Part shown: one piece after another, positions 1 through 10,859 of the stretch
Layout of the letters: the number at the start of each line of letters is the position of its first letter
Position numbering within the stretch: the stretch's first letter is position 1
NCBI RefSeq assembly: GCF_022539505.1
Contig: NC_061514.1
Coordinates: forward strand, 249,476,124-249,540,123
Origin: Lolium rigidum
Lineage: Eukaryota > Streptophyta > Magnoliopsida > Poales > Poaceae
DNA length: 64,000 bases
Direction: 5' to 3'
The notes under the pieces: model-generated
Told to the model about the DNA's origin: nothing
Databases searched by the model: none
The model's input: only the letters and a program-made list of their open reading frames with translations
Position numbers and translations under genes: made by a program

Positions 1-1374
1 GCTTTGCGCCAGCGACGATCCAGTTTGCGCCCTCATCTTTGATCCTCTGCATGAGCGTGGAGGGTGTAGACGCCTTGTTGTTGAAGACCCTAGCGTTCCG
101 TTCCTTCCAAAGCTCCCACCCGATGAGAGTGACGGCGGTCTGGAGGCCTTTAGGGCAAGCCGAGGGGGATGCCGTGATGGCATGCCAGCATCGGAGAACC
201 GTGTCCCCGCCGGAACCAAGATCAGAAGCGAGAGGGGCAGGACAGCCGGGATGCGGCCTGCTGCCAAACCCGCCCGGAGTAGCGGCACTCGAACAGGATA
301 TGCCGGGCAGTCTCCGCCTAACATCTACAAAGTTGACAGGTTCGGCTGGTGCGGCCATCCACGAATGGCAAGGCGGTCGGACGTCCACAGACGGTTCTGC
401 ACCGCCAGCCAGGCGAAGAAGCGGCACTTCGGAGGGGCCCAAGCTTTCCAAACAATCTGCTTGAAGGAGCAGGACATGGACCCCTGAAACTGGGCTTTGT
501 ATGCTGAGCCCGCGGAGTAGGCGCCGTTAGCAGTAAGTGTCCACGAGATCACGTCCGGGGTCCCAGGAAGGAGGATGATGTCCTGCAGCAACGTCCACAG
601 GGTGATGAACTGGGACATGTGGTCGATAGTGAAACCCTCGATGGCAACCTCCGCGATACAAGTGTTATTGACCAAAGCATCGTGGACGGTGCGTTTCTTC
701 CTCTTAGACGCCTCGTAGATGAGCGGAGCGATGAGCTTTGGAGGCGTGGCGTCAAGCCAGGAGGAGGACCAGAAGGAGGCCTTGTGGCCATCTCCTACGG
801 TAACCCTGGTAGCTGCGCAGAAAAGGCTCCTGTCCACCTCATGGTTAGGCGTTTCGAGGCCCACCCAAGGCTTGTCCGGAGCAGTCCATTCAAGCCAAAG
901 CCAGCGTAGCCGCAAGGCCCTGGCAAACTTCTCCAAGTCAAGGATCCCCAGCCCCCCCAGCTCTTTTGGGCGGCAGACCTTCGCCCAGCAAACCTTGCTC
1001 TTGCCGCCAGTAATGGAGCTACTGCAATTCCAAAGCATGCCACGGCTGATCTTATCAAAGGCCTTCATGGTGGCCTTATCGAGCTTGAGCGCTGTGAGAA
1101 GGAAGATGTGCATAGAGGTGAGCACGGATTTGACGAGTGCCGCGCAACCCGCTCTGTTGAGGAACTTGGCCTTCCAAGGGTTTAGCCTCGACAGCGCCTT
1201 GTCCACAAACGGCTGAAGGTGAATACGACGCAGCCGACCCAGCGTGATAGGCAGGCCCAAGTACTTTATGGGGAAGGAGGCCCTTGCCGCCGGGAAACCC
1301 GCAAGGATAGCGGGGATGTCAATCTCGTCGCAGCGGATGGTCGCCACCGAGCTCTTCTCCACATTTGTCATAAG
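1..1374 (-). pseudogene. LINE (L1-type) reverse transcriptase, C-terminal fragment
   Basis: This is the tail of the ORF2 protein of a non-LTR retrotransposon, which would copy RNA into DNA at the target site. The open part runs from 1371 to 325 (348 aa). It shows the post-catalytic RT segment (LSRLNPWKAKFLNRAG, then GGLGILDLEKFARALRLRW) and the start of the zinc-binding RVT domain (WKAWAPPKCRFFAWLAVQNRLWT). Below 325 the same domain continues in another frame toward position 1 (WELWKERNARVFNNKA near 60-130), so there is at least one frameshift. The RT catalytic core with its YxDD motif and the endonuclease are absent. The fragment is 5'-truncated at about 1374, where it abuts an LTR remnant, and its 3' end lies outside the window. 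Confidence 0.85.
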
Positions 1375-1848
1375 ACTCCTGTCCCCCAGATCTTAGCTTC
1401 GCGATGGCGGCGGCTCTGGAAGGTTTCTCGTATCGTGGTTTTTTCGTATCGTGGTTTTAGGTCGAGGGGCTTCTTATAGGCGAAGAGGCGGCGTCGGAGG
1501 GTCAACGAGGTGGCGACACCATAGGGCCGCGTGGCCAGGGGGTGGGCCGCGCCGGCCTATCATCTGGGGCCTGTGTGGCCCCCCTCTGGCGACTCTCGGG
1601 TGTTCTGGATGCTTCCGGGCAAAATAGGAACCTGGGCGTTGATTTCGTCCAATTCCGAGAATATTTCGTTACTAGGATTTCTGAAACCAAAAACAGCGAG
1701 AAAACAGGAACCGGCACTTCGGCATCTTGTTAATAGGTTAGTTCCAGAAAATGCACGAATAAGACATAAAGTGTGCATAAAACATGTAGATATCATCAAT
1801 AATGTGGCATGGAACATAAGAAATTATCGATACGTCGGAGACGTATCA
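1375..1848 (-). mobile_element. LTR remnant of the B/W retrotransposon family
   Basis: This stretch is homologous to the right part of the LTRs at 46657-48122 and 51981-53448 and, less closely, to 60614-62208. It starts in the CTTCGCGATGGCGGCGGCT region, includes the block TTCGTCCAATTCCGAGAAT, and ends at the LTR terminus GAGACGTATCA at 1848. On the minus strand this is the 5' portion of the LTR. The other two thirds are missing and no partner LTR or target duplication is visible. It is either a truncated solo LTR or a piece cut by the adjoining LINE. Confidence 0.8.
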
Positions 1849-3840
1849 ACTACTTCTCTTTTCAAGCCGTTATCCTTCAAGTAGTAGCGGTTGATAGCAT
1901 CATTCAGAACGTTCTTGATGTTGGTGTAGTTTTTTGTTTTGCACTCTCTAAGTCAAAATACACGGCGTGTGAGTGTAGGATCCACAAATCAATGAGGGTG
2001 CAATATTGGTCTCGGTGCAACACAATTCAAATAGACCATTATATTCTAAACTCAAACATAATATAAAAAAAATATACGAAAGCATCTTGTGGCGCTAGCA
2101 AGTGACTTACTCGGGAAAATAAGGAAGGACAAACATTTCTTTACCCCTATTCACCAAGAAGTGATTTTCGATGTAATACATCACATTGAGTCTGTTCTCA
2201 TAGTTGACCAAGTATCTCTCATACATGTAGTAGGGCTCCATTATCGCCAAGCTCGGGGATAAATCTTGCTCTTTTATAACCTGGTAGGCCTCAACAAGCG
2301 TAAATAGGCGAACAAAGTTTCGGTGGAGTCTATGCATGTGAAACATGGAGAATATATCTTGAAATCTCAGGAAAAACACATCTGCAGGGTGTTTATCCAC
2401 AAAGTCCAAGCTCTTAGGAACATTGAAGATAAAAAAACAGAAATGTTGGAGATTCCATACAAATAAGACGTATTTCCTCCTTCAGAATAAGGTCATGCAG
2501 ACTCTTCATATCACCAGGTACCGTTAGGTACTTCTCCCACGATATAAAATAGGTTCACCGGCAACATGATACTATCGATCTTTCGTGTAGATCTTGTCCA
2601 CAACCCGGTTTGTTTGGCAAGCGACATACTCCTTTTTTCTTAGGTCTTTCTGTCTCTTATTTTCAAAGCAGGCTCGATAGGATCTGACGCCACATGTGAT
2701 GCGGTCGCGGCAGGATCTGAGACCACATGTGTTGCAGGCTCGACAGAACCAGACGCCTCCAGTAGACCCTTGGTACATGGGATGTGGCCATTGTCGACCT
2801 CCGGCAATCCAATGTCCGATACAAAGGGTGTTTTTGACCCTATTTTCAACTTGGTTTTCGACAATGGTGACCATGTTCACTTTCAGGGTCACCAATTCTT
2901 GCTTGACTACATTAAGTTCTTCTCGGAGGGTGCGGACCGTGTCTGCATTTTCTTCTTCGGCTCCACACGAACCGCTTGAAGAGGACCCAGCGACAACGTC
3001 ATTGAGTTTTCCTCAACACGACATGGCTAACTAATCAAAATTGAAAATTGTTAGTATTCAAAAAAGAAAATCACGGAAAAATTTGGCATAACCTTTGCTA
3101 ATAATGGACATACAAAGTGCGAGAAATTTATCGAAATGGAAATTAATCAACATTCTGACAAAACATCAATAACTCATATTCCTGTAAAACATGAAGCATA
3201 TCTATGTACGTAATCACCGCAGCCAATCAAACAACAATGCTATAGGCAACTTATACGAGCATTTCATCGAACATGTGAAGGGCGTGCAATGCATACCGGG
3301 TGGGGATGGGTGAGGGAGTGCGGCGCGGCATGGTCGATGGCAAGGAGGCGCGGCGCAGCCGGTGGCCGGCGATGACGAGGCGCGGAGCGGCGGGGGTCAG
3401 AGGCGCGGCGCGCGCGGTCGTCCAGAGAGATTGGCGGGGCGCGGCGGATTTGTGAACTGCTGGCCGGGAGGGAGGACTGAAATGCGCATCTGAGAATTTT
3501 GTTAAGTCAATATAACAGTCGCGGCCGAACGGGGCTACGCTACCACTATTTGTCGGTTCACTCAGTCGTGAACTAGTGGCAGCATGCGGGCCATGGGGCA
3601 CACGACCGATAAGTTCGTACCAGTCACATGCAGACTGTGTCGCACGCTTCAGATAAGTTCTGTACCCAGGCGCAGGTGGGGTCCACTTACTAGTCGCGTG
3701 TTGTATCTAGCCTCCAGCTGCCAGTACTGCACTACTAGTCGCGTGTTCCTTTTCAGCTCGCTGCTACAAAGAGCAGCCGCTTGCGCTGGCAAGTGCGCGC
3801 TAACATTAGTCGAGCCCCTATAGCATTTTCCCTATTAGTG
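1849..3840 (-). mobile_element. CACTA (En/Spm) transposon remnant
   Basis: One CACTA terminus ends exactly at 3840. Read on the minus strand it begins CACTAATAGGGAAAATGCTA, which resembles the CACTA-type ends common in wheat and barley. Inside it, the block ACTAGTCGCGTGTT occurs twice (about 3689 and 3734), as expected of subterminal repeats. A GC-rich stretch at about 3290-3470 looks like a 5' leader, and a broken gene follows at 2100-3025 in the same orientation. I do not see the opposite terminus. The left side stops against the LTR remnant at 1848, so that boundary is a guess. The element is much shorter than an autonomous CACTA and must be deleted. Confidence 0.55.
2100..3025 (-). pseudogene. 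Degenerate transposon gene within the CACTA remnant
   Basis: A broken coding region runs from about 3025 to 2107. It begins with an ATG followed two codons later by a stop, then a serine-rich stretch and a short coiled-coil-like segment (TVRTLREELNVVKQELVTL, about 2945-2885). There is an alternative-frame tract at 2864-2640. A 100-codon open segment at 2409-2107 contains VMYYIENHFLVNRGKEMFV. That open segment ends at a consensus splice donor (GTAAGT on the minus strand at about 2115), so it looks like an exon. Position and style suggest a CACTA-encoded accessory protein, perhaps of the Ulp1-protease type, but no catalytic residues are visible. I do not assign a function. Confidence 0.35.
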
Positions 3841-4269
3841 GTATGCAAACCTTTATTACCCACCTAGACAAAGTATGTCGAGGGTAGACAAGGAAGTGGG
3901 TGGAGCTCGTATTGTATGGTACCAAAGCCAAAAATCACAAATGAAAATTCAATAGAACTTTTGTTTGGATGTCGAAAATCACAAGCGTATAGGATGTGTT
4001 TGGTTGCCCATGAAAGCTTGGCCAAATTTTGCTCATTTGGTTGATTGGACTGCACCGATTTTTTGCATAGTATGGTTCTTAAAGCAACCTAAAAGCTGAC
4101 CCTATGGGAATGGTTCAAGCCGTAGTTTCCAGTCAGCTAGCCCACAGCAGGTTCGCCTATGTGTGCGTTGGGATTTGGGAAGCTAGGAGATGGGACACTT
4201 TAGCATAACTCATCACCCCGCTCCTCTCACCGTGAAATCCCCACTCCCGCATTCTCATTCGTCGTTGCC
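3841..4269. other. No gene seen; AT-rich spacer
   Basis: There is no convincing coding sequence or paired terminal repeat. A stretch near 3985-4030 (GATGTGTTTGGTTGCCC) resembles the ends of Tourist-like MITEs, but I could not find a matching inverted partner. Confidence 0.5.
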
Positions 4270-4608
4270 CTACACCTGGGCAAAACTCGGGCCGGGCCGG
4301 GTTTCGGGCCAAGCCCGAAAAAGCCCAAACGTAAAATGCCAAGCCCGAGCCCGGCCCGACCGTCGGGCCTATAAATTAAGCCCGAACCCGGCCCGAATAG
4401 GCAAAAAGCCTGGCCCGGCCCGAGAAGCCCGGCCTGAACCTGCCTAAAGTGCAAAAACTGCAAGCCCGAGCCCGGCCCGGCCCGGCCCAACGTTCGGGCT
4501 CAAAATACAAGCCCGAACCCGGCCCGAAGTGCAAGCCCGACCCGACCCGGCCCGGAATTTTCGGGCCGGGTCGGACCGGGTCGTCCGGGCCGGGCTGCCC
4601 ATGCCTAG
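4270..4608. repeat. GGCCCG-rich repeat with imperfect terminal inverted repeats
   Basis: About 340 bp are built of iterated AAGCCCGAACCCGGCCCGAA-like units on one side and the complementary GGGCCGGG form at the ends. The left end (CCTGGGCAAAACTCGGGCC) and the right end (GGGCCGGGCTGCCCATGCC) are imperfect inverted copies, so the whole could fold into a large hairpin. This form is typical of a small non-autonomous DNA element (MITE), perhaps hAT-like. I could not make a clean target duplication. It produces long proline/arginine-rich frames on both strands that are not genes. Confidence 0.55.
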
Positions 4609-4736
4609 CTGTACCCTCCATGGCCGGCAGCACCAGGGGATTTGGTGAGGGCGATGAAGTCTCCTCCCCCTTCTGCACGCGTCCTCCTTCAACAAGGGTG
4701 GATGCATTGGCGATGGCATAGGAGGTCGAGCCCTAA

Positions 4737-6451
4737 GAGCATGTCTAACAGGTCCCGTATTTTTTCGCCCCTTAAAACGCGAGTAGAGGGCCCTGTATTC
4801 ACTTTTCGCCGGCCGAGTTTTCAACCCCTCAAAACAGGGTTTTTTGACAAATTGGATATTAGAACCAACACAACATTCACATAAAATAAATGTTTTACAT
4901 CACACAATAATCGTCATAATTATTATAATAATGTTTTTCGGAAATGTTAATAAATATTCTAATGGAAGAATTAAACAAATAGCAAATGTTTCACACATAC
5001 AACAATAGGAAATGAATGTTTCACACATACAACAATGGGAAATGAATGTAATAACTCATTGGCCATGCAACTGCCAATGGTGATCAATCAGATCTTGGGT
5101 GAGCTGGTGATGAGTCTCGGCATTTTCAAGATGTTGATGTCGTTGAGTGTCCCCGGAAATCCAAAAAAAGCATGCCAAATCCATAAGTCTTGAGAGTCCA
5201 CAGCTTCAAGAACAATGGTAGCATCACGGCTTTTGCCACAATACATTCTATGCCATGCTTTTGGACAATTTTTCCATGTCCAATGCATGCAATCCAAACT
5301 ACCAAGCATCCCCGGCCACCCCCTCTTTTCATTGATCTCCATGAGCCTTTTTATATCTTCCTCATTTGGAGCTCGGAGATACGTCTCTCCATACAACTTG
5401 ATCACCATCTTGGCAAACATACGCACGCAATCCGTGGTTGTTTGCACACCAATGCGAAGGTACTCATCGGTATAATCTGCTGGTATACCGTATGCAATAA
5501 CCCTCATGGCGGCAGATATTTTTTGATATGGGCTAAATCCCATGACTTGGGCAGCGTTTCTTTTTTGCTTGAAATAATCGCAATTTGCCTCGCAATCTTT
5601 GACGATTCTCTCGAACAAAGTCCTACGCATTCGGTACCGTCTACGGAAGAGGCGGGGAGGATAGGTCGGTACCTCGGCAAAATAATCTTGCATCAGCTGT
5701 TCGTGGCCGAGCGCGCGGTTGCGCGGAATGCACATACGCGCCATCACGGATCCTTTCCGCTGATCCAGAAGCTTGGCGCGGTCCTCCATGTGCTTCATGC
5801 CGAACAGGAGCACCATCATCTCCGTCTCGTCGTCGTTGAGCAACTCGTCGATGTCCGAATCGTCGGAATCCGACGAGGACCAATCGGTCGACGTCACATC
5901 CAAATCCGCCATGTGCACATCCTCCGAAGCTATCTACCACGGTGTACCATACACCAGCCCCAAACACGACCATTTTACCTGCGACAATGAAGAAGAACGC
6001 GACGGAATACTCACCGGCGAAAACGGCGGAGAAGACCGCGGCGGGAGGGCGGCGGCACGCGCGGAGGGACGCGGATCTTCGGCGGGGGTGCGGCGAAGGT
6101 GCGGCGGGCGTCGACGCAGCTCGGCGCGGCTCGGCGGACAGCGGAGGGACGAGGATCTGGCGGATTCCGGCGGCGGCGCGCGGGTGGCTGCAGCGGCGCG
6201 CGGGGGAAACGGGTGGGGGAACTGAAATGTCCGCGCGCAGTTTCGGAAATGGGATACTGGTTTGGCCCTCTATCCCCGCTCCCACCCCGCACAAGTAGGG
6301 GGCGACGACCCGCCCCGTAATCGAAAACAGGAAAAATCGGTGCGGGGGCCGTTTTTACGGGGCGTGCTAGACGGCCGGGTAGAGCCGAAACCCGTATTCC
6401 GGCGGTTATTATACGGATTTGCTCCTTTTAAGGGGTCTGTTAGACATGCTA
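4737..6451 (-). mobile_element. PIF/Harbinger DNA transposon
   Basis: The ends are inverted copies of AGCATGTCTAACAG. The left end begins GAGCATGTCTAACAGG at 4737 and the right end finishes CTGTTAGACATGCTA at 6451. The flanks carry the 3-bp duplication TAA (4734-4736 and 6452-6454), as expected for PIF/Harbinger. The element is 1,715 bp and encodes one transposase fragment on the minus strand. No second (Myb-like) gene, which autonomous members carry, is visible. It is therefore a deleted, non-autonomous copy whose ends are still intact. Confidence 0.85.
5088..5918 (-). pseudogene. Harbinger-type transposase (plant transposase family), C-terminally truncated
   Basis: The 276-aa reading frame starts MHMADLDV, with the second Met a likely start. 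It opens with an acidic Ser/Asp-rich leader (about residues 10-35), then a helix-turn-helix-like region (RRRYRMRRTLFERIVKDCEA), then the DDE nuclease domain. The first catalytic Asp sits in GSLDCMHWTWKNCPKAWH and the second in GFPGTLNDINIL. The frame stops twelve residues after that (PRLITSSPKI), so the third catalytic acidic residue and the rest of the domain are missing. Family members are usually near 400 aa. The protein would bind and cut transposon ends in the nucleus if complete; this copy should be inactive as a nuclease. Confidence 0.85.
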
Positions 6452-6547
6452 TAAGTGTGGCTGCTGATATGTGTACCTTTAGCTTTCCTGGAACACACAA
6501 TTTCCTTGCTGCCAAACTTTCTTATATGTGTACTCTTATATTATCTC

Positions 6548-7095
6548 TTTTAGGATTTGTTAGACAAATTTCCTGGTGTAATACATTCCATTCATAATAA
6601 ATGAGCAAATAAGTTCTGATGTGATATATTCTATTTTTGTGTTTTGGTGCCTGTTGCGCGTGGGAAATTTGAGAAAGAAATTTATACATCTAAGTTATCT
6701 GCCTTAGGACGGGTTAGACAAATCTGCTGCCATGATACATTCCCTTTATGATATAGTTGTGAGAAAAAAGGAAGGTTGTTAGTGAAACCCTTTTGGATAA
6801 GATCTGATATATGATACATTCCGTTTATGTGTTTTATCATTAATTGCGCGTGGAAATTTTGAGGAAGAACATGTATGTCTAGCTTATCTGTTTTAGGATT
6901 AGTTATAAGTTGCTTTTGTGATACATTCCGCTTATGCTTGTCTAGATAAGATTAGATCTGATACAATCTATATATGTTTTTCCATCAATTGTGCAGGCAA
7001 CATTTTAGTAAGCTAGAATGTGTAGGACCAGCTCATATGTTTTAGGATTTGTTAGACAATTTTTTTTTGCTGTGGTACATTCCATTTATACTACT
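6548..7095. repeat. Degenerate tandem repeat, four units of about 150-190 bp
   Basis: Four imperfect units start near 6550, 6703, 6892 and 7041. Each has the core TTAGGATTTGTTAGACAAAT (or a variant) followed 15-25 bp later by GATACATTCCATTTATG-like sequence. An extra GATACATTCC block near 6818 may mark a partial unit. TGCGCGTGGAAATTTTGAG also recurs (about 6656 and 6846). The core TGTTAGACA resembles the end of the adjacent Harbinger element. No coding sequence is present. Confidence 0.6.
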
Positions 7096-7254
7096 GTTAG
7101 GATGTTAAAAAAAAATCTGTGAAGAGTGGCAGAGAGAGGGAGAGGTGGGAGGTGTGACACCAGCTATGACCACGACATACCACCAACTGTCATTTAATCC
7201 TAATGATGATAGATTGCTAAATAAGAATTGTTTTAGCTTATGTGTGCTATCTCT

Positions 7255-7280
7255 CTCCCCCCCCCCCCCCCCCCCTCTCT
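7255..7280. repeat. Poly-C tract flanked by CT repeats
   Basis: An uninterrupted run of about 20 C lies between CTCTCTCT and CTCTCTCC. It is a simple repeat and its exact length is likely to vary between reads. Confidence 0.9.
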
Positions 7281-7529
7281 CCTCAAGTCACCACAAGAAT
7301 ACTACATGTGGCATGAGTATGAGAAAGCTGACATCGCACATCTACTATTATTCACCGGGACTATAGTAACATAAATCATTTGACTTTTTGTCACTGTTAT
7401 CGACCTTTTAGGGTTGTATTTTTCAACTTAACTGAAATTAAATCTTTGAATTTATTTCCTTAAAACTTTATCTTCTCAACATTCATTCATTAAGACCTCA
7501 TTACTTCTAGCAAATCCTTTATTATAACT

Positions 7530-7606
7530 TCCTCAGTTCCATATTTTTTGTCGTGATTTTAGTTTATATTTGAACTAAAACCACGACAAAAATTATAGAA
7601 CAGTGT
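7530..7606. mobile_element. Short Stowaway-like MITE remnant
   Basis: A palindrome has arms TTTTTGTCGTGATTTTAGTT and AACTAAAACCACGACAAAAA, with flanking CCTCAGTTCCATA and TATAGAACAG. This is the shape of a deleted Stowaway/Mariner MITE. The TA target sites are not clear, so the borders are approximate. Confidence 0.55.
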
Positions 7607-7609
7607 TAT

Positions 7610-8278
7610 AAAAAACATGCAATTAAATTTCTCTAACTTTCACTCTTATAGTCTTATAATGTGCTAAAAGTTATCTAGATTAGTTAGTTTTGATAGTATC
7701 CGTCAGGTTCGGCATATAACTAATATGTTCATAAAAAATGACGGGTAAAATTATGTGTTGCAGACTCTGTCCTTGTATCAAATGCCATCCACCTACGACC
7801 GCACGAAGCAATTTTTTATTCGAAGTAAGTAATTTTATTAGGGGAGATGTAATTGTTTGATCACTAGCTGGTTTGCAAATATTTTCTGCATACTGGATTG
7901 CTGGAGTGTCCGATTGGCAACAACTGAAGTAATAATTCTTCTGAAGTTTGTACACCATGACTTGATAGTATTTGGCATTGCAAAAAAGAAAAAGTTGATA
8001 TTGGACGTGCATTTTGGTGGTGATCTCTCTTTTCAGATGATACACCGGTAACATTTCAACAAGTACACACAATAAACAAGGATTGCTTGGTTGATGTACT
8101 ACAAGACATTGAGCTCTAAAAGTACATAATTTCCTTGTCATGATACGACAGCTCGGGTCTGGATCACCCTGCCTCTGATCCATTCTTTGGCCAATCACCA
8201 TCATGGCATGATAACGCTGGTCGCACCACTCGTACAGGAGAATTTGGAGATCCACTATAGATCGTGCCCACGAGCGGA
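7610..8278. other. 3' flank of the WAT1-like gene
   Basis: AT-rich DNA lies directly downstream of the transporter stop codon (the gene is on the minus strand). It should contain the 3' UTR, but I cannot fix a polyadenylation site. No other gene is supported here. Confidence 0.5.
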
Positions 8279-10733
8279 TCAAACCTTTGCGGTCGCGTCG
8301 GACGTCTCGCTATCCTTGGTTTCCGCCGCTCGGCTCTTGTGCTCCTCCAGCTGCGGCAGAGTGCCGTCCAGTGGACTGGCCACCGCTCGATCCTCCCTGC
8401 CCTTGCCCCAGAGCACGGCATAGAGACCGGCGACGAGCAGCGCGCCACCGATAATGCTGCACCCAGACGACAGGACATGACATAGATTATAAGATTAGAC
8501 GTTACGTGCAACGCATTTCGCATAGAAGGCGATGGTGTCTCAGTTTGGTTGGCTGTGTCACGACGCTTTACTTTTCGATGCCGTGCATGGGTGAGAAAAG
8601 AAGAAATTGGGCCAGGGGCTTATCGGGTGGGAGGAGTAATTAATGCAATCGTGTGTGTTACCTTTACTTTAAGGTTTAAAATAGCAATCTATTTCACTGA
8701 TTTTAGCACGACTATTGCGGATTTGGGTTGTCTTTGCCTATGCCAAGTTTAACCAAATATAGTCGCTACAACGCTAAACACGTTATAAGTTGCTAAATCG
8801 CATAGCGTGTGGCGCTGAAATTTTTACCTGAAAAAATGAGAAAGTCAAAAATCACAGGTTATCGCCATCGACCCAAAAGTCCAATATCATCTCCTCACTT
8901 CCAACTTAACCTAAACTAAAATGTGGGCTTTCAATTTTTATTATGGTTATGGATTTATGCCTTACATCTGTGCTTAGGATTTGGCTATTGTAAAAAATTG
9001 CAGTACGACTACCCGCAAAAAAAAAAAAAAAAAATGGAGTACGACTTTAAACAATGTTGTTGTGTATGTATTCTCTTGGACAACGTTTTAGCTACTTCCT
9101 CTTACTCATATTACTTGCCACTAGTATGGATGTAGTTTAGAAATATATCTAGATACATTTTTATTAGTGGCAACTAATATGAGTCGGAGGGAGTAGAGAA
9201 AAATTCTTACTATTTATCTTTTTTAAATGCTATTTTAAATATAACATGCTATATCAGGCTATAATTCGTATTGCGTCTAGAGAAAGGCAAGTTAAATGAA
9301 ATATCACCCTATTTTAAACCTTGGTTACCTTCCTAGGCTGACGTCTTCCCCCAATAGGAACGAGGCGATCACCATGGTGAAGACGAGGCTCAGCGGCATC
9401 GACATGGACAGGAACACCGGGCCTTTCTTCTCGATCACCCAGATCTGCAGGTAGTACGAGATGGCCGCGACAACAATACCCTGAAACTCCAACACACAGC
9501 GTAAGCAGAGGCCAGAGGGGTTTCTGAGTCGCCGCTGGCAATCCAAGAAATCGCAAAAACCTCTCCGAGGACAGTGAGACAAGATGCTTACCGTGAAGAG
9601 CACCGCGACGAGGCTCATGCCGCCAGCGAGCTTCCACCGCGCCAGGTCCCTCTCCATGACGATGGCGATGACGAACGACTGGACACTTGCGAAGGTGCAC
9701 TGGAGCGTGGTGTTGAGAAGCTTGGATGGGTACTCCAGCAACAGGGGGCCCTGGGACAAGGAAAGAACACAATGTTAGTAGAGTTCTGCAAATTCAGAGT
9801 TTCAGAGACACACACTTGGACGAAGCACAAGAACAGAATTCACACAGGTTACCTGCTTCACTGTCCAGAGAGACCATATCACGACCGATGCGGTCATGAG
9901 GAAGATCCCCAGCGCCCAGTTCTTCTCGGGATGCGCGTGCACGGCCTTGCTGGTGCTGTGCAGGAGAGGGTGGTGGTTGAAGGACTTGAGCTGGGGGCCT
10001 TGGTACAGCGCCAGCGCCACCACCCCTCCGACGCAGAGAAGAATCCCCGAGGCTTTGGCCATGCCGTGGACAGTCTTCAGCTTCAGAGTCTCCATCCTGT
10101 TCGTCCGATGAACATACTTGTTAATTACTCGTTACTACTGAAGCAGAACATGGTAAATCACCATGGTTCTGGTTTGAATTCCTGACCTGAACATGACTGC
10201 CAAGATGAAGGCCACCACTGGCACGATGTTGAAGATAGCCGATGAAGAGGTGGCCGACGCATAGTTCAGACCAATGCTATACAAGTTTATCGTTCCAGCC
10301 ATCCTGAGAAACACAACACCGAAATAGTAGTATAAGAAATCTAACAAGTAATCACCAGATTGCAGTTTCAGTGGTGCAGATGCTGCAATCATCGACACCT
10401 ACCCATAGAAGGCATGGACAAAGATCTTGAATGAGAGCCTAACCGTCAACGGTGGCGTCGGCCGCTTCCTGCAATTAATTAGGCAACGTCAGAACGATGA
10501 GTACCGAACAGTTCTAAGAATCCGTGCTTGATGCATGGCTGAACAGACAAAGGCTACCTGATCTCGAGGAAGAAGGCGAAAGGGGCCAAGAAGATGGCGG
10601 CGACGGCGTGCCTGTAGAAGACGAAGACGGTAGTGCTCATGCCCTCCTCGAAGGCCGCCTTGGTGAGTATGTGCATGCCCGCGTATATCAGCCTGATGAG
10701 CACGATCGTCGCGTACACCTTGCCGTTGCCCAT
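8279..10733 (-). CDS. WAT1-related protein (EamA/MtN21-type membrane transporter)
   Basis: This is a complete seven-exon gene: 10733-10558, 10468-10403, 10303-10187, 10096-9853, 9750-9592, 9480-9329 and 8456-8279. Every intron has GT-AG ends and phases match, giving 363 aa. The start is MGNGKVYATIVLIRLIYAGM and the stop is TGA at 8281-8279. The family is a drug/metabolite-type carrier with ten membrane helices and two EamA repeats in the plasma membrane or tonoplast; members move auxin or amino acids. Typical motifs are visible: AGMHILTKAAFEEGMSTTVF in helix 1-2, LNYASATSSSAIFNIVPVV in the first repeat, and GPVFLSMSMPLSLVFTMVIA then SIIGGALLVAGLYAVLWGKG near the C terminus. A soluble acidic tail follows. 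Length is normal for the family. Intron 6 is enlarged (872 bp) by a Stowaway MITE and an A-run. The substrate cannot be told from sequence. Confidence 0.93.
9095..9193. mobile_element. Stowaway MITE in intron 6 of the WAT1-like gene
   Basis: This 99-bp element has inverted ends CTTCCTCTTACTCATATTAC and the complement of CTCCCTCCGACTCATATTAG, flanked by TA duplications at 9093-9094 and 9194-9195. It lies inside the 872-bp intron and does not touch the splice sites. Confidence 0.85.
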
Positions 10734-10818
10734 GGTGCGTAGTAAGCTGATGAACCTATCGACTGATGTATATCACAACCGTTTCCTCTGTCGGTCTGCC
10801 TGTCCACGAGCTCCATCC

Positions 10819-10829
10819 TTATATATATA
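10819..10829 (-). promoter_or_regulatory. TATA box of the WAT1-like gene
   Basis: GTATATATATAAGG on the minus strand lies about 85-95 bp upstream of the start codon at 10733. That is a plausible distance for a plant core promoter with a short 5' UTR. No transcription start was determined. Confidence 0.6.
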
Positions 10830-10859
10830 CGTGTGATGGCAAAGCGGTCACTAGTTTGT

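Noticed and set aside
3985..4140. Possible Tourist-like MITE (GATGTGTTTGG end)
   Set aside because: No matching inverted end or target duplication found.
4157..4824. Overlapping Pro/Gly/Arg-rich frames
   Set aside because: They arise from the GGCCCG repeat read in several frames, with no start context or domain.
5641..6320. Long overlapping frames on both strands in the GC-rich 5' part of the Harbinger element
   Set aside because: They are Arg/Pro/Ala-rich shadows of a GC-rich leader and match no domain I recognise.
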